From positions 450,007 through 514,006 of the forward strand of contig NZ_FMAG01000002.1 in the NCBI RefSeq assembly GCF_900094585.1: a DNA stretch of 64,000 nt. Direction: 5' to 3'. The stretch is from Martinezella multihospitum (GTDB taxonomy: Bacteria > Pseudomonadota > Alphaproteobacteria > Rhizobiales > Rhizobiaceae). Under the pieces are notes generated by a model that was given only the letters and a program-made list of their open reading frames with translations, was not told where the DNA came from and ran no database searches. The translations under genes and the position numbers were made by a program. Shown here piece after piece: positions 52,320 to 61,600 of the stretch. Positions within the stretch are counted from its first letter, which is position 1; each line of letters begins with the position of its first letter.

Positions 52320-53327
52320 ATGTCCAATCCCGTCTGCGTCGAAGTCACCCGTGGCAATCTGGTCGAGAGCCGCCATCGCGGCTCCGTCGTCGTGGTCGAT
52401 GGTGATGGCAAGCTGGTCTTTTCGGTCGGCGATATGGAAAGCGGCGTCTTTCCGCGCTCCGCCTGCAAGGCGATGCAGGCGCTGCCATTGGTCGAAAGCG
52501 GAGCGGCAGACGCTTATGGTTTCGGCAATAAGGAATTGGCGCTGGCCTGTTCCTCCCACAACGGCGAAGACGAGCATGTTGCGCTCGCCGCCTCGATGCT
52601 GGCCCGCGCCGGCCGCGATGTCGGCACGCTCGAATGCGGCGCTCACTGGTCCTCCGATCAGAAGACGCTGATCCATCAGGCCCGCGCCATAGGCAAGCCG
52701 ACGGCTCTGCACAACAATTGCTCCGGCAAGCATGCCGGCTTTATCTGCGCCTGCTGCCATCAGGACATCGATCCAACCGGTTATGTCGGTTATGACCATC
52801 CGCTGCAGCAGCAGATCCGCGACACCATGCAGAGCCTGACCGGCGCTGTTTTGGCGCATGATAATTGCGGCACCGACGGCTGCTCGATCCCGACCTATGC
52901 GGTGCCGCTCAAGGGGTTGGCGCATGGCTTTGCAAGAATGGCGACGGGTGTCGGCCTGGAACCGCTGCGCGCCAAAGCGTCGCGCCGGCTGTTCGAGGCC
53001 TGCATGGCAGAACCCTTCTATGTTGCCGGCACCGATCGCGCCTGCACCAGGCTGATGCAGATCGCTCCCGGCCGCATCTTTGCCAAGACCGGCGCGGAGG
53101 GCGTGTTTTGCGCCGCCATCCCCGAGCAGGGCATTGCCATCGCAATCAAATGTGACGATGGCAACAGCCGCGCGGCGGAAGTCATGGTAGCGACGACCTT
53201 GGCCCGCTTCTTCGAGAAGGACAGCACAGTTCATGCCGGCCTGATGGCAATGGCAGACCGGTCCTTCAAGAACTGGAACGGCATCCGCGTCGGCGATATC
53301 AGGCCGGCGGCGGCGCTGACGGCATAG
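52320..53327 (+). CDS. R. etli-type L-asparaginase (asparaginase II family)
   Basis: A 335-residue asparaginase unlike the E. coli type. The SxxK pair is Ser47/Lys50 (PRSACKAMQ), and the metal-site residues are Cys134 and Lys137 (NNCSGKHAGF) and Cys188 (DNCGTDGCSIP). These match, one residue off, the Ser48/Lys51 and Cys135/Lys138/Cys189 described for R. etli ReAV. It hydrolyses asparagine to aspartate and ammonia. The start at MSNPVCVEV is set by homology; the upstream frame overlaps the regulator gene. Confidence 0.9.
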   Translation: MSNPVCVEVTRGNLVESRHRGSVVVVDGDGKLVFSVGDMESGVFPRSACKAMQALPLVESGAADAYGFGNKELALACSSHNGEDEHVALAASMLARAGRDVGTLECGAHWSSDQKTLIHQARAIGKPTALHNNCSGKHAGFICACCHQDIDPTGYVGYDHPLQQQIRDTMQSLTGAVLAHDNCGTDGCSIPTYAVPLKGLAHGFARMATGVGLEPLRAKASRRLFEACMAEPFYVAGTDRACTRLMQIAPGRIFAKTGAEGVFCAAIPEQGIAIAIKCDDGNSRAAEVMVATTLARFFEKDSTVHAGLMAMADRSFKNWNGIRVGDIRPAAALTA

Positions 53328-53342
53328 GCCAGACCCTTCGGC

Positions 53343-53831
53343 TCAGCCGCTTGTTTTCCGGGCCGGCACATGCTGCCGGACGACTTTGTATTCCTGCCAA
53401 ATGAGAACCATGACCACGATGTCGAAGATGGTGAGGATGATCAGCCCGATGCCATGCGTGTCGGTGAAGCGGTAAAGCTGGTAGGCGATGAAAAGGCCCA
53501 AGGCCACCAGCGAGGCTGGATAGGCCCACATCTTGCCTCTCAGTAGGCCGATGACCAGCAGCACCTTCACCAGCCCATGGCTCAAGAGGTAATAGGCATA
53601 GAAATTCTTCGTGCCGACCGAGAAATCCTGTGCCCAGGTGAGCAGGTGCGTCGCGATGAAATCATGCGGGTCGTTGAGCAGCTCGGGCTGGGTGATCCGG
53701 TTTGCCAGGCGAAGAATGGACTCGGTGCTGACAAGCGCCAGCACAAGGCCGCCGAGGCATTCGATCAGGGCATGCGCGCCCTTCAACAGGACGCTGATTT
53801 CGAAGAGCTGATGAATGCGGCGTTCGTTCAT
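53343..53831 (-). CDS. DUF2127 membrane protein
   Basis: A 162-residue protein with four hydrophobic helices. IHQLFEISVLLKGAHALIECLGGLVLALVS and FYAYYLLSHGLVKVLLVIGLLRGKMWAYPASLVALGLFIAYQLYRF fit DUF2127. The function is unknown. Convergent with the asparaginase gene (15 bases). Confidence 0.82.
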   Translation of the reverse strand: MNERRIHQLFEISVLLKGAHALIECLGGLVLALVSTESILRLANRITQPELLNDPHDFIATHLLTWAQDFSVGTKNFYAYYLLSHGLVKVLLVIGLLRGKMWAYPASLVALGLFIAYQLYRFTDTHGIGLIILTIFDIVVMVLIWQEYKVVRQHVPARKTSG

Positions 53832-53909
53832 GGGCGATCACAACCTCTGGGCCATTCAGGTAGGCTTGATCGGCGGCGACGACAAGGCATACCGATCTCC
53901 GGCCGTCGG

Positions 53910-54662
53910 TCAGGCCAGGAAGATTGGCACGTCCATATCTCGATAGGGTGTCAGGCTCTCCTCCGGAATATCGGACGGCACAATCAGGCCGGAAACGCTC
54001 GCCATGGGCAGGATCTGGCATGGGGAGGCGGCATCGAGCTTCTCGGCTGTCGCCAGCACATAGGTTTCGGCCGAACACTGCGCGATATGCCGCTTGATGG
54101 CCGCCTCCTCGAAATCGCCGGTCGAAAAGCCGCGGGCGGGATGGATGGCGGTGACGCCTAGAAAGAAGATATCGGTCCTTATGGAGGCGATCGCCGCCAT
54201 GGCGGCAGCACCCGTCACCACCATCGAATGCTTGTAGAGCTTGCCGCCGATCAGGATCACCTCGGCGGCATGATGCTCCAATTCGCCTGCGATCGTCGGG
54301 CTATGGGTGACGATGGTGACGGCAAGATTTTTCGGCAGCTGCCGGGCGATCTCGGCATTGGTCGTGCCGCCATCGAGAAACACGGTCTGCCCCGTCTGGA
54401 TCATGTTGGCTGCATAGGCGCCGAGCCGTCGCTTCGCATCGGATGAGACCGCCTGCCGCGCTGAGAAATCGGGCAGTTCAGGCGAAAGCGGCAACGCGCC
54501 GCCATGCACCCGTTTCAGCAGTTTCTCCGTCGCCATTTCCCGCAGATCCCTGCGGATCGTGTCTTCGGACAGGCCTAGTTCGTCGGCCAGAACCTTGGCG
54601 ATCACCTGGCCGTCTTGGCGCAGTCTGTCGAGGATGAGGGCTTTGCGTTGGCTGGTCAGCAT
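53910..54662 (-). CDS. DeoR/GlpR-family repressor
   Basis: A 250-residue regulator: MLTSQRKALILDRLRQDGQVIAKVLADELGLSEDTIRRDLREMATEKLLKRVHGGAL is the DeoR winged helix; the C-terminal sugar-isomerase-like domain includes VFLDGGTTNAEIARQLP, VILIGGKLYKHSMVVTGAAA and DIFFLGVTAIHPARGFSTGDFEEAAIKRHI. Effectors are normally phosphorylated sugars. The alternative ATG at 54686 lies within a direct repeat, so 54662 is preferred. Divergent from a DUF4406 gene. Confidence 0.9.
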   Translation of the reverse strand: MLTSQRKALILDRLRQDGQVIAKVLADELGLSEDTIRRDLREMATEKLLKRVHGGALPLSPELPDFSARQAVSSDAKRRLGAYAANMIQTGQTVFLDGGTTNAEIARQLPKNLAVTIVTHSPTIAGELEHHAAEVILIGGKLYKHSMVVTGAAAMAAIASIRTDIFFLGVTAIHPARGFSTGDFEEAAIKRHIAQCSAETYVLATAEKLDAASPCQILPMASVSGLIVPSDIPEESLTPYRDMDVPIFLA

Positions 54663-54682
54663 GTCGATCTCTGCACGATATC

Positions 54683-54762
54683 TCATGAATAATCATGAAT
54701 TTATCAGAATCGATTCGACATTCAAGAAAATATGCGCATATTCGTGCAAATTCCTGCAGGAA
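54683..54762. promoter_or_regulatory. Repeat-rich gap between DeoR and DUF4406 genes
   Basis: The gap holds a 10-base-period direct repeat TCATGAAT-AA-TCATGAAT (54683-54700), a perfect 14-base palindrome AATATGCGCATATT (54729-54742) and a perfect 12-base palindrome TTCCTGCAGGAA (54751-54762). One or more are probably operators for the DeoR repressor. Confidence 0.55.
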
Positions 54763-54789
54763 GCAGGTATAAAAAAATGGAGACATGAC

Positions 54790-55146
54790 ATGTTGATCCT
54801 GATTGCCGGCCCCTATCGCTCCGGCACCGGCGACGATCCGAAGAAGATGGCCGAGAACCTCAAGCGCCTGGAGGAGCCCTCCTACGCGCTCTTCAAGGCC
54901 GGACATCTGCCAATGATCGGCGAATGGGTCGCCTTGCCGGTCTGGCACGCCGCCGGCGGCACGAGCGTCGGCGACGATCTCTATGAGGAGATCTTCCATC
55001 CGACGGCCGGCCGCCTGCTGCAGCTTTGCGAGGGCGTTTTGAGATTGCCTGGCGATTCCAAGGGTGCCGACAACGATGTCCGCATCGCCCGCGAGCGCGG
55101 CATCCCCGTCTGGTACAGGCTGGAAGACGTGCCCGGCTGCGCCTAA
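54790..55146 (+). CDS. DUF4406 protein, deoxyribosyltransferase-like
   Basis: A 118-residue protein: MLILIAGPYRSGTGDDPKKMAENLKRLEEPSYALFKAGHLPMIGEW resembles the nucleoside 2-deoxyribosyltransferase fold (IAGPY in place of the usual LAGPF/Y, then a helix). The GADNDVRIARERGIPVW stretch would form the second half of the nucleotide site. The substrate is unknown. GGAGA precedes the ATG. It is divergent from a DeoR repressor, which makes a nucleoside or sugar-phosphate pathway plausible. Confidence 0.75.
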   Translation: MLILIAGPYRSGTGDDPKKMAENLKRLEEPSYALFKAGHLPMIGEWVALPVWHAAGGTSVGDDLYEEIFHPTAGRLLQLCEGVLRLPGDSKGADNDVRIARERGIPVWYRLEDVPGCA

Positions 55147-55301
55147 GACCACCGCAGCCCATCCTCTTCACGCCAGCCGATGGGGATGGGTATGCCCGCC
55201 CGATCGATCAAAACCTTTTGTAGCGCCCATCAGCATCAGCCACTTCCGTATCGGCCGGCTTGCCTTTAGCTTCCTCAAGGAATTCAATCGAGGAACGGAA
55301 C

Positions 55302-55922
55302 ATGCTGACATTCTATTTTGCGCCTGGAAGCTGCGCGCTCGCTAGTCTCATCGCTCTGGAAGAATCGGGCCTTGTCTATGAGCCCCGGCGTCTCAACCTC
55401 GCCAATGGCGATCAGCGCCAGCCGGATTATCTGGCCATCAATCCCAAGGGCCGGGTTCCGGCCCTGGTAACCGACAGGGGTGTCATCACCGAGAATATCG
55501 CGATCATGGCCTACATCGCCCAGATCGCGCCCACCGCAAAGCTGGCGCCGCTCGACGATCCCTACGAGTTCGCGCAGATGCAGTCCTTCAACAGCTATAT
55601 CGCTTCGACCGTTCATGTGAACCATTCGCACAAGGGGCGCGGCTATCGCTGGACCGACGATGCGGCAGCGATCGAGACGATGAAGGCCAAGGTTCCACAG
55701 ACCATGACCGAAAGCTTCGCCTTGATCGAGGATAAGATGCTGAAGGGGCCTTGGGTAATGGGCGAGCAATATACCGTTGCCGACGGTTATCTCTTCACCA
55801 TGGAGAAGTGGCTGCCGGGAGACAATGTCGATATCAACCAGTTCCCCAAAGTCAGCGCGCATTATCAGCGCATGCTCGAGCGCCCGGCTGTCCAGAAGGC
55901 GCTTGCCATAGAACAGGGCTGA
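55302..55922 (+). CDS. Glutathione S-transferase (beta-like)
   Basis: A 206-residue GST: MLTFYFAPGSCALASLIALEESGLVYEPRRLNL carries the Ser/Cys pair (SC) typical of bacterial beta-class GSTs; NPKGRVPALVTDRGVITENIAIMAYIA is the cis-Pro and glutathione-binding part. AGGAACGGAAC stands before the ATG. Substrate unknown. Convergent with the MmcQ/YjbR gene (4 bases). Confidence 0.9.
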   Translation: MLTFYFAPGSCALASLIALEESGLVYEPRRLNLANGDQRQPDYLAINPKGRVPALVTDRGVITENIAIMAYIAQIAPTAKLAPLDDPYEFAQMQSFNSYIASTVHVNHSHKGRGYRWTDDAAAIETMKAKVPQTMTESFALIEDKMLKGPWVMGEQYTVADGYLFTMEKWLPGDNVDINQFPKVSAHYQRMLERPAVQKALAIEQG

Positions 55923-55926
55923 TCAA

Positions 55927-56283
55927 TCAGCCGAATCTTGCCAGAAGTTTCTTCGGGGCGCGGTGTCGCCACGCCTCGATCAGACGCAGCTCCAGCTCCT
56001 CATCACCGATTGCGGTGACGCGCAAGGGTAGGGAGGGCCAACCGACATAGTGATCCGTCTGGAAATAGATCTCCGGCGCCATTTCCATCAGCTGCTCCTT
56101 GCGGTCGATCGGCAGTGACAGCACGATGGTCTCGTTGTTCTTGACGGTTACGAATGCCTTGCCGCCGACCTTGAAGGCCGGCAGGCCATAATGCAGGCCA
56201 GGTTCGACCTCAGGCAGCCGGGCTTGCGCCACCAGCCGCTGCAATCGTTCCGCTATGGCGTCCATGCCTAGGTTCGATGTCAT
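55927..56283 (-). CDS. MmcQ/YjbR family protein
   Basis: A 118-residue protein with the YjbR fold: LPEVEPGLHYGLPAFKVGGKAFVTVKNNETIVLSLPIDRKEQLMEMAPEIYFQTDHYVGWPSLPLRV and a C-terminal helix LIEAWRHRAPKKLLARFG. Some relatives bind DNA. An alternative ATG at 56265 has no better RBS. Confidence 0.8.
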   Translation of the reverse strand: MTSNLGMDAIAERLQRLVAQARLPEVEPGLHYGLPAFKVGGKAFVTVKNNETIVLSLPIDRKEQLMEMAPEIYFQTDHYVGWPSLPLRVTAIGDEELELRLIEAWRHRAPKKLLARFG

Positions 56284-56310
56284 GCGCGTTTGAGTGCGAT
56301 TATATCTCTC

Positions 56311-56496
56311 TTACGCACATTCTTCCGGTTGAACGGTCCGCTTGTCCATAGGCCGCCCCAGATTTTCCGGCATCAGCGGCAGGTCGGCCAGTTCTTCCAG
56401 CGACATGGCCGCAAGCATGGGATGCTGCAACGGGTCACTATCCGGTTCGCGATCCTCTTCCAGCATGTGACTAAAGAAAAGCTTCAAGATCGACAT
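56311..56496 (-). CDS. Small 61-residue protein, unknown
   Basis: AAGGAGG six bases before the ATG at 56496 is one of the best RBSs in the window. The peptide starts with a hydrophobic-amphipathic segment (MSILKLFFSHMLEED) and continues acidic, with MSLEELADLPLMPENLGRP. No known family. It lies divergent from the LysR gene at 56647, by 150 bases. Confidence 0.6.
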   Translation of the reverse strand: MSILKLFFSHMLEEDREPDSDPLQHPMLAAMSLEELADLPLMPENLGRPMDKRTVQPEECA

Positions 56497-56646
56497 GGCA
56501 TGCCTCCTTGGATCCTCGCATCGATGCAACCATGAGGGCATCAGCCGGGCGAGCGGCGGCGGTCTTCAATTTCATGGTGTAATAATCGCGCGAATATGCG
56601 TTCAATGCAATTGAGAATGCGGGGACGCTGATATAGATATTCTATA

Positions 56647-57543
56647 ATGAGAAACCTCAACAATGTTCATCTGAATGGTTTGCGCGCGCTGGAGGCCGTG
56701 GGGCGGCTCGGTTCGCTGCAAGCTGCGGCCGACGAGCTTGGGGTGACGGTCGGCGCCGTCAGCCAGCAGGTCATCAAGGCTGAGGCGCAGCTCGGCCGTC
56801 CGTTGTTCGAGCGGACGCCTAAGGGGATGACGGTAACGGCATCGGGGCTGGCGGTGCTGGCAAGGCTGGGCGAGGGATTTCAGGCGCTTTCGGCGGCGAT
56901 CGCGCTTGCGCAGCACAAGGATGAAAACATCCTCACCATTTCGGTGGCGCCCGTCTTCGCGGCGCGCTGGCTGGTCTATCGGCTCGACCGCTTCGCCGGC
57001 CGCCATCCGGATATCCGCCTGCGCATCGATGCCACGACGCGGCTGATCAACCCGGCGACGTCTGATGTCGATATCGGCATTCGGGTCGGCAGCGGGCAAT
57101 GGCCCGGCGTCAGGTCCGAGCTGTTGCTGGCGCAGGAGGTATTCCCGGTCGTCACACCACAGATTGCCGCCACGCTGCGTGAGCCCGCCGATCTCTTGAG
57201 GGTTCCGGCTGTCATCGATGGACACGCAATGTTCAGCTGGGAGGTGTGGCTGCGCAAGGCCGGGCTTTCGGGCCATTGCATGGAAGAGCGGCACATCTTC
57301 AACGACGCGTCGCTCTGTCTGGATGCGGCCATAGCGGGGCAAGGGGCGATGCTCGCCTGGCAGACGCTGGCGGCCTATGCCCTCCAGCAGAAATGCCTCG
57401 TCGATCCCTTCGGCATTCGCGCCAAAACGGGCTTCGGCCACTACTTCGTCACGGCGGAAGGCGTGCGCGAACCGAAGAAAGTCACCGCCTTCAAGGCCTG
57501 GATCCGCGAGGAAATGGAAGAGAGCATGCGCCTCTTCCATTGA
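56647..57543 (+). CDS. LysR regulator, GcvA-like
   Basis: A 298-residue regulator: LNGLRALEAVGRLGSLQAAADELGVTVGAVSQQVIKAEAQLGRPLFERTPKGMTVTASG is the GcvA/AmpR-type DNA-binding domain. The effector domain includes ISVAPVFAARWLVYRLDRFAGRHPDIRLRIDATTRLINPATSDVDIGIRVGSGQWPGV. The target may be the divergent 61-residue protein or the convergent GST. Confidence 0.9.
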   Translation: MRNLNNVHLNGLRALEAVGRLGSLQAAADELGVTVGAVSQQVIKAEAQLGRPLFERTPKGMTVTASGLAVLARLGEGFQALSAAIALAQHKDENILTISVAPVFAARWLVYRLDRFAGRHPDIRLRIDATTRLINPATSDVDIGIRVGSGQWPGVRSELLLAQEVFPVVTPQIAATLREPADLLRVPAVIDGHAMFSWEVWLRKAGLSGHCMEERHIFNDASLCLDAAIAGQGAMLAWQTLAAYALQQKCLVDPFGIRAKTGFGHYFVTAEGVREPKKVTAFKAWIREEMEESMRLFH

Positions 57544-57549
57544 TCCATA

Positions 57550-58209
57550 TCAGACTGGCTCCTTGCCGCGGGTCGCCTGCATCGCCTTGTAGGCATCGCG
57601 CGACTGGCAACGCTCGATCCAGGCCTTCATCCTCGGGCGAGCGTCGAACAATTCCTGTTCGGTCTGGGCGTAGCGCAGCACCTCGGCCAGGTTGAGGTCG
57701 GCAGCGGTAAAACGATTGCCGACGAGGTAGTCCTGATTTTGCAGGTGCTTTTCCAGCACGTCGAGCGGCTTCTTCAGCGAGCGGCAGGCAACCGCGATCC
57801 CGGCTTTGCCGGCCTCGCTGTTTTCCTGCGCATTGTCATAGATGCGGACGAGCGCGACGCTGTAGGGCTCGACCTCCGTCGCCGCCCACATCGTCCACAT
57901 CCCGAGCAACCCTTCTTCCTCCACCGTCTTGCCGGCAAGCGGGCCGCCATATTTGCGGGCGAGATAGAGGTTGATGGCAAGTGACTCATGTATGGCAAGA
58001 TCGCCATCCTTGATGCAGGGGATCATGCCCATCGGATTGACGGCCAGAAACTCCGGCGACATCGTGTTGATCGGCGCATCGGCGGCGAGCGGATTGGCAA
58101 GCCGACCGGCCTGGATCACGGGAACCGATTTGAACTCGATGCCGAGCTCCTCGGCCATCCAGTAATTGCGCGAGGCGCGCGAGCGATAGACACCGTAGAT
58201 CGTCAGCAT
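57550..58209 (-). CDS. Glutathione S-transferase
   Basis: A 219-residue [72 protein letters not shown], then a helical C-domain ending [38 protein letters not shown] supports this start; the frame extends 80 codons upstream through a repeat and is rejected. Third GST of the window. Confidence 0.9.
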   Translation of the reverse strand: MLTIYGVYRSRASRNYWMAEELGIEFKSVPVIQAGRLANPLAADAPINTMSPEFLAVNPMGMIPCIKDGDLAIHESLAINLYLARKYGGPLAGKTVEEEGLLGMWTMWAATEVEPYSVALVRIYDNAQENSEAGKAGIAVACRSLKKPLDVLEKHLQNQDYLVGNRFTAADLNLAEVLRYAQTEQELFDARPRMKAWIERCQSRDAYKAMQATRGKEPV

Positions 58210-58696
58210 GTGGGTCTCCCAGATTCGAGTCGGCGCGACCTTATTGGGCAGGTTGGACGAGTAAAAGACCTTGCGGCTGATATCTGCGATGAAAGCTTGT
58301 GATGGATGCAGGTGCGGGGGCCACCTCGTCCTTCGAGGCATTTCTCCGCCAGGCTTCGAAATGCACCTCAGGATGAGGTGGAGCTGGCCCCGCGCCTTGC
58401 TGTAAAAAGCGGATGTTGCGGCGGCTGGCCGTGCAACATCAGCCCTCACCCTGAGGTGCGGAGGCTAAAAGCCGGAGCCTCGAAGGGCGAGGGCGGGTGG
58501 CCGGGCCGAGCAAGCACGAAAATATCCGTCACCCGCCCGAAATTTTGCAAATCATGCGGCCGATGCCCAGCCTTCGTTCGGAAATTAGCGTGGGCGCATG
58601 TTAGGGTTCAAACATGGTTTTCATCGGATGCGGTAGGAGGCACCCGGCGAAGACGCTCATGCGTAATCGGTGACTGCGATCTCGGGAGGAGAGCAG
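58210..58696. other. Intergenic region with palindromic repeats
   Basis: The 487-base gap holds the repeat pair at 58321-58497. The next 200 bases up to the GGGAGGAGA RBS of the following gene must contain its promoter; no box is clear. Confidence 0.45.
58321..58497. repeat. Pair of REP-like palindromes, opposite orientation
   Basis: Copy 1 (58321-58384) runs CCTCGTCCTTCGAGGC ... GCACCTCAGGATGAGG; copy 2 (58444-58495) runs CCTCACCCTGAGGTGC ... GCCTCGAAGGGCGAGG, the reverse order. Each copy is an inverted repeat by itself. I recall this sequence type as a frequent repeat in Rhizobiales. Confidence 0.7.
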
Positions 58697-61600
58697 ATGC
58701 TTGCGACCGGCGTTTCGCTAGACGACAAATATACGGCAGAGGACGGCCGCGTTTTCATGACCGGGCTGCAGGCGTTGGTACGTCTGCCCATGACCCAGAT
58801 GCGGCGCGACCGCGCCGCCGGCCTCAACACGGCAGCCTTCATTTCCGGTTATCGCGGTTCGCCGCTCGGCGGCTACGACCAGCAGCTTTTGAAAGCGCAA
58901 ACTTACCTCGACGCGCACGACGTCACCTTCCAGCCTGGCATCAACGAGGATCTTGCCGCAACGGCCGTTTGGGGCTCGCAGCAGGTCGGCCTCTCGCCCG
59001 GTGCCCGCAAGGACGGCGTGCTCGGCATCTGGTATGGCAAAGGCCCTGGCGTCGATCGGTCCGGCGATGTGCTGAAGCACGGCAATGCCGCCGGCACCTC
59101 CAGACATGGTGGCGTCCTCTGTTTTGCAGGCGACGATCACTCCGCCAAATCCTCGACTATTCCGCACCAGACCGATCATGAATTCATGTCGGCGGTCATG
59201 CCTGTCATCTACCCCTCGTCCATCCACGAGTTCCTCGAATACGGTCTGCTCGGCATCGCCATGTCGCGCTATTCCGGTTGCTGGGTCGGCATGAAGTTCA
59301 TCGCTGATACGGTTGAGACGACGGCAGCCGTCGATCTCTCCGGCGAGAAGCGGCAGTTCGTACTGCCGACCGATTTCGAATTGCCGCCCGGCGGCCTCAA
59401 TCTGCGTTGGCCCGATCCGCCCTTGATGCAGGATGACCGGCTGCAGAATTACAAGGCCTATGCGGCCATCGCCTTTGCTCGTGCGAACCGCGTCGACGAA
59501 ATTACGCACGATGTCCCCAATGCCCGCTTCGGCATCATCTCGTCCGGCAAGGCCTATGAGGATGTGCTGCAGGCGCTGCGTGAGCTCGAGATCGGTCCGA
59601 GGGAAATGGCGGCGATCGGCCTGCGTATTCTGAAGGTGCGTATGCCCTGGCCGCTTGAGCCGGAGGCGGTGCGGCACTTCTCCGAAGGGCTGGACGAGGT
59701 ACTTGTCGTCGAGGAGCGGCGCGAGATCATCGAAAACCAGATCAAGCAGCAACTGTTCAACTGGCGCTCCGATGTGCGCCCGCGCATCGTCGGCAAGTTC
59801 GACGAGCATGACAAACCCTATCTCAGCCTGTCTTCGGCTTTGACCGTCGGTGCCGTTGCCAGGGCAATCGCCGGGCGCATCGTCAAACTCGATCTCGACC
59901 AGGGTCTGCATGATCGCATCGCCGCCAAGCTTGCCTATCTTGCCGAGCGTGGCCAGATCAGCAGAAGCCATGTCGCGCCGCTGAACCGCACACCATTCTT
60001 CTGCTCCGGCTGTCCGCACAATACGTCCACCCGCGTTCCCGAAGGCAGCCGCGCCGCAGCCGGCATTGGCTGCCACTACATGGTCACCTGGATGGATCGC
60101 AACACCGAGACCTTTACCCAGATGGGTGGCGAAGGTGTGCCCTGGACGGCGATCGCCCGCTACACCGACGAAAAGCACATGTTCGTCAATCTCGGCGACG
60201 GCACCTATTTTCACTCCGGCATTCTCGCCGTCCGCCAGTCCGTCGCGGCCAAGGTCAATGTCACCTATAAGTTGCTCTACAACGATGCCGTCGCCATGAC
60301 CGGCGGCCAGCAGATCGACGGCCACTTGACGCCGCAACTGGTGACGAAGCAGTTGCATGATGAGGGCGTCAGGCCGATCTATCTTCTGTCCGACAATCCC
60401 GATGCCTATCGTTCCTCTGAGCTGGCGCCCGGCGTCAAGATACTCCATCGCGACCATATTGATCAGGTGATGCTGACGCTGCGCGACACCGCAGGCTGTT
60501 CGGCGATCGTCTATGTCCAGACCTGCGCGGCCGAGAAGCGCCGTCGCCGCAGCCGCGGGCTGATGGAAGACCCGGCCAAGCGCGTCTTCATCAACAAGGC
60601 AGTCTGTGAAGGCTGCGGCGATTGCTCGGTGCAATCGAATTGCATCTCAGTGGAGCCGCTTGAGACGGAATTCGGCCGTAAGCGCCAGATCAACCAGTCG
60701 AGCTGCAACAAGGATTTCTCCTGTGTCAAAGGCTTCTGCCCGTCCTTCGTAACCGTTCATGGCGGCAAGCGCCGGAAGCGGAAGGCTGTGGACCATGCCG
60801 GCATCGACGTGCCGATGCCGGAAATCCCCGTCGTATCAGATCGTCCCTGGAACATCGCGATTGCCGGCGTCGGCGGCACCGGCATCCTGACTGTCGGCGC
60901 CATTCTCGGCATGGCTGCGCATCTGGACGGTAAGGTGCCGATGATCCTCGATATGGCCGGCCTCGCCCAGAAGGGCGGCGCGGTTATGAGCCATCTGCGC
61001 ATTGGTCTCAACCAGGCCGACGTCACCTCGTCGCGCATCGTCAATGGCGGCGCGGACCTGCTGTTATCGGCAGACGAGGTGGTCGGCGCCTCCAAGGATG
61101 CGATCACGCTCTGCTCGTCGACCCGCACGACGGCCATCGTCAACACAGGCCTGATGCCGGTTGCCGACTTCGTCCGCAACCGCGATTTCGATTTCAAGAC
61201 CGGCTCGATCCAGCATGCCATCGCCAAGACCGTCAGCGACAAGTCCGTCTTCCTCGATTTCAATCATGTCGCGACCGAGGTCACCGGCGATGCGATCTCG
61301 ACCAATATCCTGCTGACCGGCTTTGCCTGGCAGCGCGGCCTGCTGCCGCTGTCACTGGAGGCGATCGAAAAGGCGATCGCGCTCAATGGCGTCGCCGTCA
61401 AGGCGAGCCTCTCTGCCTTCCATTGGGGCAGGCTTCTCGCGCATGATCCGCAGGCCGTGCATGCCCTGATGGCGGCACCCGATGCCGGCAGCACGCTGGC
61501 CGATATGAGCCTCGACGAGCTTGTGAAACATCGCAAGACGCATCTGACCGCCTATCAGGATGCGGCCCTTGCCGATCGCTATGGTGCTTTCGTCGCCCAT

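Noticed and set aside
58718..60634. 638-codon open frame antisense to the indolepyruvate oxidoreductase
   Set aside because: Shadow of a clearly conserved gene; low-complexity, no domain and no start signal.
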